NCBI RefSeq assembly: GCF_028372415.1
Contig: NC_092872.1
Coordinates: 260,983,008 to 261,047,007 of the forward strand
DNA length: 64,000 nucleotides
Source: Notamacropus eugenii
Lineage: Eukaryota > Chordata > Mammalia > Diprotodontia > Macropodidae
Direction of reading: 5' to 3'
The stretch's first letter is position 1. Every line of letters begins with the position of its first letter. The notes under the pieces were generated by a model, which searched no databases, was not told where the DNA came from, and worked only from the letters and a program-made list of their open reading frames with translations. Positions 11,601 through 24,000 of this stretch are shown in pieces. The translations under genes were made by a program, and so were the position numbers.

Positions 11601-14600
11601 ATTTTACACTAAGAAATCCAGACATGCAAGTCAGTGCTAATAGCTGTCCAGGAAGATGCTGTTGTTCTTTTTTCCCCGTTTGTTGAAATATTAGGATAGA
11701 AAAGACTTACTGGGAGTGGTAGTTTGTGAGTATTTAATTTACATGTTCATCCTTTAATCACAGAAAACTGGTGGTCTGTGCTTGAACCTCCCTTGTTCCT
11801 CAAGATAGTGGAGTTGTTCAAGGAAGTCGTGGTTCATCTTTTGAAACTCTACAAAGTCGGGATTCCCCCTTCTGAAAGAAGGGTTTTCAACAGCTTCCTC
11901 CACAGTGCTCTAAAGGTTTTGGAAATACTGCATAGGGTACGTTTCTTTTCTTTTTCCTTGTGTGTGGCTTTGTTAGATATGTCACTGTCTATTCGTAATC
12001 TACTTTATTCTAGATTTAGAGAGAAGCCAAAACCCTGTCAGAAGCCTACTAAAGATTCCTCTGTCTTAGTTCCCTTTAAGAAATGCTTTTAGCTGTCACT
12101 ATCTGTTTGTCTGCCTATATATCCGTTGTAGGGGAGAGCAGTTAGCAGATGAGCAACTCAGGTTCCTTTTCCATTTTATTAGGAAAATGTTTTTGTCTTG
12201 TTTTAGAATTGTTACCTCAGTTTTAAGTGTCATATTTAAGTGTCGTATTGCTTTGGGTATTTCAAGGCATTTTTATTGTTTTTCTGGTTCACCTGGTCTT
12301 GTGGCCTCAGTCCTTGTCTTGGATCTCTGACTGACAGTGGTGTTTGCTTGCTCTTCGCTCCCACTTTGCACTGACCTCCACATGTTTAGCAACACAAAGC
12401 GGAGATGAAGAAATGACATGTCTGCTATTTTATCAATTCAGTGACCACCTCTAGCTGGCACCATAGGTACTGTTCAGAGTCCTCATAGGATGTGATCTAA
12501 CGGTAAAGTCTTTGTCTCCCAATCTTGAAGTGATTGGTAAGTCCACCTGGACTAGTGCTTTTGTTCCCTTTTTTCAGCCATCTCAGTTGGAGGCTTCTAG
12601 ACCTAACCTCCCTGGAATGAAGGTAAGTCAGTTAGTCAGTAAGCATTTATTAAGTGCCTACTATGTGCCAGACATTGTGCAAAAGTGCTTGGGATACAAA
12701 AAGAGGCAAAAGATAGTCCTTGCCCTTAAAGAGCCCATGATCTAATGGGGGGGGGGCAACAAGCAAACCAATATATACGAAACACCCTATACAGAATAAA
12801 CAAGAAATAATTATTAGAGGGAAAGCACTAGAATTGAGGGGTTGGGAACGAAAGCCAGGTGACAGAGAGGAAGAGGGAGAATATTCCAGATATGAGAGAC
12901 AACCAGAGAAAACTCCTGGAGCTGCGAGATGGGGAACAACCAAGGATGCCAGATTGATGTGGGGGAGTGTGAAGTGTAATAAGGGAGGGGCTGGGACTAG
13001 ATGAGGTTGTGAAGGAATTGGTTGAGAGGAGGGAACATGGTCAGACCCTTCATTTTATGCAAATCACTTAGGCAACTGAATGGAGGATGAAGGCCTTCAC
13101 TAGGGTGATGGCACTATCAGAGGGGAAAAGAAGGCATGTTCAAGACATGTACACAAGTGAAAGTCAGCAGACCTTGTCAGCAGATTGGATGTGGTGGGTG
13201 AGAGAGTGAAAAGTCAAAGATGGTGCTTAGCCTGCAGACCTGGGGGAGTCTAGATGGAAGATGGTGCCCTCTAGAGTAATAGAGAACTTTGGAGAGGGGG
13301 AGGATTTGGGAAAAAATAATGAGTTCCATTTTGGATGTGTTGAGTTTAAGATGTTTATTGGACATCTAGTGTGAGATGACTGAAAAGCAGTTGGAAATAT
13401 GATTGGAACTCAGCAGAGAGATTGGGGCAACAAAGGTAGAATTGAGAATCATCAGCAAAGAGATGGTAATTAAATCCATGGAGCTGATGAGATCATCAAG
13501 TGAAAACAGGATTAAGGGAGAAGAGAGGCCAGGACACCTCCCAGTGGGATGCCTACATTTAAATGTGATCTGGCCCAGCAGAGGAGACTGAGAAGGAGAG
13601 GTCAGAAGGAGAACCAAGAGAGAGGCGTGTCCTGAAAACCCAGAGAGAAAAGAGTGTCAGGGAGGAGAGAGTGACCAAGTGTGTCGAGGGCTGCAGAGAG
13701 GTCAAGGAGAAGGAGGATTATGAAAAGGTTATTGGATTTGGCAACTAAGAGAGCATTAAGAACTTTAGAAAGAGTAGTGTTGGTAACATAGGGTCAGAAG
13801 CCAGATTATAAGCAGTTAAAAAAAACGTGAGAGGAGAAAAAGTGGAGGTCTCACTTTGTAGATGGTCTTCTCTTGGAGGCGTTTTGCCACAAAAGGCAAG
13901 AGAGATACAGGATGGCAATAGTGAGGGTGAAAGAATCAAATGAGGGTTTTTCAGGGATGTGTTTTTCAGCATTGTAGAAGGAGCTGGTATGGAGGGAGAC
14001 ATTGAAAAGAAATGAAAGAGTGATGATGGGAGCAGTCGGTTAGAGGACATGATTTGGAGTAGGGTCATTGAACAAGGAGAGGGGTTGGCCTTGATTAGGA
14101 GTAAGGCCACGTCATCATTTGAGACAGGATGAGGGAGGAGATAACAGAAAACTGGTAGATGTGATGGTCTCTATAGAACAAGAGTATTTGGTTAGCCTGT
14201 TCTTGACTAGAAGCCTGTGATATTGCCAACTCAGTGAGAAGAGAAATTGCTGATAATAGTTACTAATTGTGAACATTTTTATCCTGTCCTAAACGAATCT
14301 TCTGCTTCACTCCAAAGACTGCAAATGATTACCCCTTCCCTCAGTGTGCCCTCCCTGCTATCACACCCCACCCTTCCCTTATCGTCATCTTCTCTCATTT
14401 CTTGAAGGGAAAGATAGATTTCTATACCCCATTACTTGTATTTCTTATTTCCCAGTTATATGCAGTAACAGTTCTCAACATTCGTTTCTGATACTTTGAA
14501 TTCCAACTTCTATCCCTTCTTCTCTCACCACTTATCCCTACTGAGAAGGCAAGCAATTCAATACAGGCTATTTATGTGTCATTTTGCACAAGACTTCCAT

Positions 14601-15039
14601 AATATGTTGTGTAAGACTAACTATATTTCCCTGTAGCCTACCCTGTCCCCCATTTATTCTATTCTCTCATTTGACCTTGTCCCTTCCCCAAAGTGTTTAC
14701 TTCTATTTACTCCCTTCTCCCGTTTGTCCTCCTTTCTATCATCCCCCTCACCCCACTTGTCCCCTTCTCCACTACTTTCCTGTAGTGTAAGCTAGATTTT
14801 CATACCAAATTGAGTGAGCATGTTATTCCCTCCTTAAGCCATATATGAAGAGAGTAAGCTTCACTTTTCCCCTCTCACCTCCTCCCTTTTTCTCCTCTAT
14901 TGAAAAAGATTTTTCTTATCTCTTTTATGAGTGGTAGTTTGCCTCATTCCATTTTTCCCTTTCTCCTTCCAATATATTTCTATCACCCCTTAATTTTATT
15001 TTTATGGCTATCATTCCTTCTGATTCAACTCAGCCTGTG

Positions 15040-15078
<39 letters not shown>

Positions 15079-18000
15079 TATAATCCCTCCATCTACCCAA
15101 ATACTGAGAAAAGTCTCAAGAGTTACACATATTATCTTTCCATGTAGGAATGTAAACAGTTCAGCTTTAGAAAGTCCTTTATGATTTCTCTTTCCTGTTT
15201 ACCTTTTCATGCATCTCTTGATTCTTGTGTTTGAAAGTCAGATTTTTCTCTTCAGTTGTGGTCTTTTCATCAAGAATGCTTGAAAATCTTCTATTTCATT
15301 GAATGACCATTTTTTCCCCTGATATATTATACTCAGTTTTTCTGGGTAGGTGATTCTTGGTTTTAATCCCAGTTCCTTTGACTTCTGGAATACTCTATTC
15401 CAAGCCCTGCGATCCCTTAATGTAGAAGCTGCCAGATCCTGTGCTATCCTGATTGTATTTCCACAATACTTGAATTGTTTTTTTCTAACTGCTTGCAATG
15501 TTTTCTCCTTGACTCTTTTCGGGTTTCCTTCAGGAGGAAATTGATGGATTCTTTCAATATTTATTTTGCTCTCTAGTTCTAGAATATCAGGGCAGTTTTC
15601 CTTGATAATTTCATGAAAGATAATATCTAGGCTCTTTTTTTGATCATGGGTTTCAGGTAGTCCCATAATTTTTAAATTGTCTGTCCTGGATCTATTTTCC
15701 AGGTCAGTTGTTTTTCCAATGAGATATTTCACATTATCTTCTATTTTTTTCATTCATTTGGTTTTGTTTTGCAACTTCTTGATTTATCATAGTCATTAGT
15801 TTCCCTGAACTCTACTCTCACTTTTAAAGAACTAATTTCTTCAAAGAGCTTTTGAACCTCCTTTTCCATTAGGCTATTTCTGCTTTCTAAAGTCTTCTTC
15901 TCCTCATTGGCTTTTTGGACCTCTTTTTCCAGTTGAGTTAGCCTATTTTTCAAGGTGTTATTTTCCTCAGCATTTTTTTGGTTCTCCTTTAGCAAGCTGC
16001 TGACTCGCTTTTAAAGCTCTTCCATGGCCTGGGCCCATTGTATTTTCATTTTGGAGGTACTGGATGCAGAAGCCTTCACTTCTTTGGCAGTATGCTTTGT
16101 TCTTCCTCATCCAAAAGGATGGAAGGAAATACCTGTTCACCAAGAAAGTAACCTTCTATGGTCTTACTTTTTTTCCCTTTTTTGGGCATTTTCCCAGCCA
16201 GTTACTTGACTTCTGAATCCTTTGTCAAGAAGAGAGTCCTAGTGCCCCTTGCCATCCCAGGGCCATGCTCAGGGCTGAGATTCAGATCAGCTGCTCAATT
16301 CCTTCAGGAGCTTTAGGTGGGGGCAGGGCTGCCATTCCAGAACAAGTATTTTTAAAAATTTTGTAAAGGGTGTGGGAGCAGGGAGGTGGTGTGTGGATGG
16401 AGTACTGGGCATGGATTCAGAAAGATTTGTTGTTATGAGTTTGAATCTGACCTCAGACATTTACTAGCTGTGTGACCCCAGGCATGTCACTTAACCCAGT
16501 TTCCTTATCTATAAAATGAGCTGGAGAAGGAAATGGCAAGAAATTCCCAAATAAGGGCTTATACTGATTGGGCTAGTGAGCTCAGTGGTCGAGAGAGGCT
16601 AACAAACTACTCTTACTCTTTTAGAGACTGTATTTGTCTGCTCTAAGTAACGGCATTCCAAGGATATAGGCTATCTGGCTATAAAAGGCCATAACTTTAG
16701 TTCTTTACCTTTCTGATATCTTCAGAGCAGTCACAAAGTTCTCACTATTTTTCTACCCAGCATCTTCTTGTTTTATAAGTATTCAACTGTTCTCAGCTGG
16801 CCTTTACTCTCCATTGTCAGTAATACCTGAGATCTACCTTTGGAAAAACTCGAATTGCTTTTTAGCAACAATCAATCAAGAAATATTTATTAAGCCCCTG
16901 TGTCAAGTGCTGGAGGCACAGGTACAAAGAAAGAAATCATCTGTACTCACAAAAAGCTTACATTCTATTGGGGGAGACAAGTATGCATCAAAATAGGTAT
17001 GGCATAAATATAAAGTGAATAAATACAGATACATACAATATATTTAAATATAATGTAGTTTGAGAGGGAGGGAATCTAGTGTTTGGGGGAATGGGAAAAG
17101 GCCTCATTTAGAGAGGATTCACCTTTTTTTCCTAGAAATTTTATTTTATTTTTATTTTCAGTACCAAGTTCTTTCCTCTTTCTGTCCCCTCCCCCATGTG
17201 TTGAGAAGCCAAGAAATATGATAGCCATTACATGTATGAAGTCATTCAAAATGCAACTTGGGCTTTATCTTAAAGGAAGGAGAAGACTTACATGAGATGG
17301 TGGTCAGGAGGGGAGTGTTTGTAGGGCACTAATGCCCAGGCACAGGAGCAGGGAGATACGTAGCATCAGGAACAAGCAGTAGAAGAGGCCAGCTTGGCTG
17401 TATTGCAGTAGTAATGTCCAGTGAGGCTGGGAAGATAGGCAGGGCCTTGTTGCCTGGGACCTTAAAGCTGTTAAGAGGAATTTGTTGTTTATCTTAGAGG
17501 CAATTTGGCAATTCAGACATTCATGACATTGTTTCTCCAAAGATATATGCATCCATCAACATGAATATGTAAATCCTCTTTCTTTCCCATGATTGAGAAC
17601 TAGATATAAATTTCCTCTAACAATTCTGCTTTCCAATTTGCCTTTAGAATGAGATTGAGAACTGGAGAATTTGTCCACAGTAGTACTTAGGAAAGCTGGA
17701 TCCAGCTCGGAGAAAGCAGATTATTAAGTTTTCCTTGTGAGCATCTATCTATGCAGTGAAAAATAGCAAACGGTGAATCAGAGCTTGATTTGTTGTCTTG
17801 TTGATTGTGTGGGTTAAAGTGATGGAAAAATGCTAAACTAAAAAAATGTGTCATCTGTGCACCATACACTCCCCCCCTCCCCCCCAGGAGTTGGCTGTAA
17901 AACATTTATAACATACCTTAATGGGAGAAGCTATGCTTCTCCCCACCTTGTGCCATGTGGAAATATGTTGACCAAAGCTTTCTTAATATTCCAAATAGCA

Positions 18001-21000
18001 TAATGACAGACACAGCATTGGTGATAGTGGTTAAGATTGAGCCTTCAGAAAAACCGGGGAATTAAGGCAGCACATTCTGCAGCTAGATGGCGCCACAGTG
18101 CAGCTGACCCGGAGTCAGGAAAACTTGAATTGAAATCCAGCCTCCGATACTTGGGCAAATCATTTCACCTCTCTCAGCCTTGATTTCCTTCTCTTTAAAA
18201 TGGGGATAATGATTCTTTACTTCCTAGGGTTGTTGTGAAGATCAAATGAGATAATAATTGTAAAGCATTTAGCCCAGTGCCTGGCACATAGTAGTCACAA
18301 TATGAATATGATATTGTCATTACTACCATGTTCTTTGTATCATGAGGCTTCATATTGTCTTTTTAATGATATAAAATGATGTATAATTGTCTTATTATCG
18401 GGAATAGAAAAATCAAATTAATAAAGCATAGTTTCAGATGTTTTTACTTAGTGACAATTCTTGACATTCTTGAAATAGGAACTTACATTCCTGAAGAGCC
18501 TGATTTTAATTGAACATTTTAGATGTCAGACTTGTGTCTGGCAACATGAGTGAGCCATCCACTCTTTGTTGTTTTTTTTTCAGAATGCCATATAAATCCT
18601 CCATTTAAAAAATAAATTTGCAAAAAATAACTTTTTGGATTCCTTATGAGGCTTCTGCCTGACTTTTTCCTTTAGGTTCCCCAATGTGAATTCATCATTT
18701 CCCTTCTGGTTTTCAAATAGTCTTAACTGCTTTTCCTTGTAGTCCTGGGGTTATTATGATAGGTTTAAGATTTCAGTTGAGATTAATAAGATTTAATATA
18801 ATTCTTTTGTTCTTGTGCTATACCTGTATTAATTGTACTTTTATTGTGAACTGTTACATTATAAGCATTTCTTTGATTGAAATATATGTCACAGAGTTTT
18901 GGAGAAAGTGGAAAGTAGACCTACCCAGAGCTTAATTGATTTTTTCATATTTTCTTGAAAATCAGTCTTTAGACAGCTTCCTGTGCTAACATCTCTCTCC
19001 CAGGCTCCAGTAGCATTTTTCCAGTTGCCTTTTTTTTATGAACAATTCTACTTGACTATCCTACGAACACCACAAACTCAACAAATCATAAATCATGACT
19101 TTTAGTTTATTTTCTCTGTGCCCACCTTCTATAAAACTAGCTCCTACTTTTTATTTCCCTCTTTCTCTTAATTACCTTTGTTATTTAGGGGTGATTTCAT
19201 CCCTTAATCTAGTTTATTACTGACTCTAATCATTTATTCCTTTGTAATGTCTCTGACATTCATTTCTTTCTTCTTAGTTTCCATTTTGTGACCACCTCAA
19301 GTCAGAACTTTCCTTTTTTATGACTAGTCTCTTCCAGAATTTTCTAGCGAGTCTTCCTACATCCATTCTCTCCCTATTCCAGTCTTTCTGAGAGTACTGT
19401 GACATTAATCATGGTATACTACCATACTTTAGTCATTTCATTACCTTCTTTATAAACCTTTAGGGGCTTCCCATTGTTTATTAAATAAAACTATAAACTT
19501 AAACCTAATGTTCAAGGCTCCCTACAACCAGCTTCCAACCTATCTTTCCAGTTTTATATTCTGTTTCAGAAGATAAATATGTATGCTAACTTCAGCTAAA
19601 CTGCACTATTCAGCAACCCCCATCCTGACCCCAGGGCTTGCCTTCTTACTGCCACATATTTTGTCTGTGGCAGTACTTCTGCCTAAAATGTCTCCTCAGT
19701 GCCATGTTTACCTATTATGATCCTTCCCATCCTTCAAGGTCAAGATTTGTGAAGCTTTCTTTAACAGCCCTAGAAAGAAATTATATGGTCCTTAGAATAT
19801 CTCTATTTGCTTATTTTGTATCATTCTTATGACATGTGGAATAACAATTGGACTTGTGATTTCATTTGACTAGGTAGCTCCCAGATGAGAAAACTCTTAC
19901 TGATGGAGGTTGGCGCCTTCTCTGCACCTTGGCTATTTTAGAGTTGTCTGAGAACTAAAGTTATATGACTTGCTGAGTCTATGTCAGGCAGGACTTGCAC
20001 TCATGTCTTCTTGGCTACTGGGTCAGTTTTTTTTCCCATTCTAGTACAAATGTTCCCTCACTTGAAGTATCTGTCTTCTGTCTGTACTTGATTGTACCTG
20101 CAGAATTGGGATTGTATTTTCCCTTGTGTTTCTCATTCAGTGCCTTGCACATAGAGGGCCTACAGTGAACTTTTGTTGAATGAATTAAAATGATTTAGTT
20201 AAAAAAAAAAAAAAGCTCCAGAGCATTTATGTTTTTCAGGATTGCTCAGTTTTTGAAAAATGTTCTTTATATTAAGCCATTTAAAAATATACATACATAT
20301 ATACAATGCAGTGATATGTAAGTAGTAGTCTTGTTTTTCTACAGGTAAATGAGAGAACAGGACAGATTATACAATATGACAAGTTTTATATTCATGAAGT
20401 GCAAGAATTAATAGATATACGGAATGACTACATCAACTGGGTCCAACAGCAAGCCTATGGAATGGTACGTCTGCTCACTCATACCATGATTGCTTTTTTC
20501 ATTTCTGTCTTTTTTGAAAAACAGTATGGAGCCATCTCTTGACAAACATCAAACACTTATTTTTAAATTTTAAACACATTGCATAGAAGTTGTATTATAG
20601 TATGTGGCTTATAAAGCAATATTTTATGTGTATAAGAAAAAACCAAGATGATGTCTTATAGAAAATACAGGTGTGATATTGTGTTCTTTTGGATTTGTAT
20701 GCTTTTCTATTTTAAGTTCCTTAAGGGATGGTGGTGGTTTTTAATTGTGTTTCCCATTATCTGACTTAGTAGTAGGTCTTTATTAAATTTTATTTGACTT
20801 CAGTTGGTATTGGAACTGTCTTGAGAATACATTTACCATTGTAAAGGTAAGCAGTGTCACAAAAAGTGGCTACAAGAAGACTTCTAATTTCTCCAAAGTA
20901 GGAAGCATCAGATCTCGTGTGTTCTCCTTTTTCACCTCTTCCTCTCCCTCATTTCCCTTTTCTATTTCTTTTTTCATAGTGGGTGTTTTTGAAATGTGAC

Positions 21001-24000
21001 CATAAATGTGTACTTACTTTACTACCTTTTCTTCTCTTCAAATTTATATTTTAAACAGAGAAACCACAAAATATGGTTTCATGTCCTTTTGTGCGTATTA
21101 ATACCTGTGTCCTATGACAGAAAAAGCACCATCTAATTAAAAAAATACCCATGAAAAAGGAATTTTTAAAGAATAATTGTCCTAGATATGTAAAAATTTG
21201 ATCTAGAAAAATAGAATTCAGAGCAAGTAGCTCCATATTTAGGTTTATATCCTGCCTCAAACACATAGCTCTGTGATCATGGTAAGTCTTGTTCCACTTC
21301 TGAGTCTTAGTTTCCTCATCTGAGAAAGGGAGATAAAACCTAGACTGTGCCTCATGAATTAACATATATAAAGTGTTTTGGAAACCTTAAAGCACTATGT
21401 AAATGTCTCTTCTAGGGAACCAGGACAGGAACCCTCAGTCCTCGCTCCATCTGGGTATTTTAGAATTGATTGTCTTGTTTCTAGTCAAAGTTTGGAATTT
21501 TAAAACTTAATTTATCCTGGGAAGCTGGCTGGCGTAGCAGAGCCCATTGCCATACTTAGAAAGAAAGTCTGGATTCAGGTCCCCATTTTATCATTTATTT
21601 GATTGTAAGCTCCTTGAGGGCAGAGACTGTCTTTTGCCTCTTTTTGTATTCCTGTGCTTAGCAGTTAATAAATGTTGATTGATTGCATTGTGTTTGACCA
21701 CAGACAAGTCACTGAACTTCTTCAAACTTGTCTTCATTTGGGGATTTATGTCCATTCTGCCTTACTGAAGAAAGTACTTTAAAAACTCTTAGGTCCTATT
21801 TATGTATAGAGTAGATAGGTAGTGTCAGAAAAGAAATAGATGATGGATAATGTGGGTGAGAGTTGAGAGGATAGCTAGAGAGATAGAGATGATAGATGAT
21901 AGGGAGATAAAGGGATAGGTAATAATTAAAGATAATAGAGTGAGAGATAGATGAGAGATTATAGGTTTTAGATTGATAGCTAGATGATAAATGATGGATG
22001 GATAGCTATATAGATATATACGTGGTTATTATTTTTATCATTTCAAAAGTAGTTTAAAGATAACATTTTGTGACTACACCCAAAGAAATAGGTTTTTTAT
22101 CCATGCAAGACCCTAGGTGGTAATGGCAGTATTCCTTTAGACCTGGGGGTTCTAAATAAATGCTCTTTTTCTCCCTTTCTCAGTTTGTATAGGACAGAAG
22201 TAGAACCACTAGGGGCAAGTTAGAGAACTGGATCAGTCCCTGAGGTTTTTGGTTTTCTGTCTTTTAAAAAAAAGTTTTTCCCAGTTGCATGTAAAAAAAA
22301 TTGTAGCATTTGAGTTCCATATTTTACCTTTCCTTCCCTCCTCCCTCTCATGTCTTCCCCGTACTTGAAAAGACAAGCAATTTGCTGTAGATTAAATATG
22401 TGCAATCATACAAAACATATTTCCATATTAGGCATATTGCAAAAGAAAACAGACTCAACCCCCAAAACCCCAAGAAAAATAAAGAAAATTTTTAAAAATA
22501 CACTTCAATCTGCATTCAGACTCCATCAGTTCTTTCTCTGGAGGTGGATAGCATTTTTCATCACAAGTCCTTTGGAATTGTCTTGGATCATTGTATTGCT
22601 GAGAATAGTTAAGTCATTCGCAGTTGATCATCATACAGTATTGCTGTTCCTGTATACATTTTTCTTCCTGTTTCTGCTCACTTCTCTTTGCATCAGTTCA
22701 TTTAAGTCTTCCCAGGTTTTTCTGAAAGCGTCCTGCTCGTCATTTCTAATAGCACGTTAGTTTTCCCTCACAGTCACATGCCACAGCTTGTTCAACTGTT
22801 CCTCAATTATTGGGCATTCCCTCAATTTCCAATTCTTTGCCACCCCTAAAAGAGCTTCTGTAAACATTTTTTTAAACAAATAGGCCCTTCTCTCTCCACT
22901 CCTCACCCCTTTTTAAAATCCCCTTTGGATTACAGACTTAATAGTGGTATTGCTGGATCAAAGGGTTACATAATAGCAAAGAATAAACTTGGGCATCTCT
23001 GTAGTTGAATGCGCTGGAGAGAAACCAAACTTCATTCTTTTCATCATCTTATGTCTTATAACGATGAAGGAGTTGAGGCAAAGGAATATAAAAAAGATAT
23101 TTAAGTTCACTATATGCACCATGTAGAAAGGACAGTCCAAAAAAATACATTTTTGATTGTCCTATCAGTTCAGTTGAATGAATATCTACAGAAAAAAAAG
23201 ATTTTGAATTGCTACTTTGAATAGAAATAGTTAAATTTGGACACTAACATTGCTGTTTCCCCATTGTTGCTACATTCTACATTGCTGTCTTAGGATATCA
23301 ACCATGGATTGACTGAGGTAAGTTTGGTAATATAAACTTACTTTCAAAATGAAACAAATCATCTTTGTTTTGATTTTGTGACAATACATCCAGAGGTTAC
23401 CCTTTTCATTTCTTATGATTCTAAATATCATAAATGTATGATATAAGAAAATAAACGTGTTCTAATGACCACATCTAGGCCTTAAGCATTTTCTGTGGAA
23501 AATTAGCTAAGAGTAACTTTCTTTGTGAACATACAGGTATTCTGTTCTAGGTTTGTTGCAGCTAAGTTCACTAAAAAATAAATTCTTGTTTTCCTACTTA
23601 ATTTCATAATAAAATCTGAAATGTGTTCTCAGGAGATGTGTTCTTGAAAGCAGGGGACCTGAACTCAAACCCTCGTCCCAGCACTTATTAGCTGTATGAT
23701 GCTGAGCAAATAACTTAACTTCTCTCTGCCTTAATTTACATATATGCAAAATGATGATTATAATCTTTACATCATGCATCTTATAGCATTTGTTATGTGA
23801 AGAATGTTTCATGAACTTCAAAATACCAGGTAAATGTAGAACTACAAAGATTTGATATCACACGTTAAAGAAAAATCACTCTCACTATAAAATTTAAAAT
23901 AATACCATACCATACCCAATACCAAAAAGTAGAAATGTAAGAAGTGTAAATATAGTAGACCACCAAGAACTACTTAGATCTTTAAATTCTATAAATAAAA

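Larger units (their letters stand above)
14250..16390 (-). mobile_element. ORF1-bearing LINE without ORF2 (half-L1/HAL1-like)
   Basis: On - the order is L1-like 5' UTR (about 16390-16030), a coiled-coil reading frame (15995-15750), an ORF1p RNA-binding frame (15753-15238), then about 1 kb of purine-rich non-coding tail ending near 14250 beside an antisense L2. No endonuclease or reverse transcriptase sequence follows ORF1. The layout and the shared tail with the copy at 62.3-64 kb suggest a HAL1-type element. The 5' UTR holds the L1-like GGCAGCCCTGCCCCCACC stretch. Confidence 0.7.

Noticed and set aside
11937..12092. Continuation of the frame past the HERC4 exon at 11764 as a longer terminal exon
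   Set aside because: A good GTACGT donor lies at 11937, the codons after it do not match HERC4, and the true next exon at 20345 joins in frame.
21820..22022. Repetitive GATA-rich block considered as a CRISPR-like or satellite array
   Set aside because: Units are 4 bp, degenerate and without spacers; it is a decayed simple repeat in a mammalian intron.
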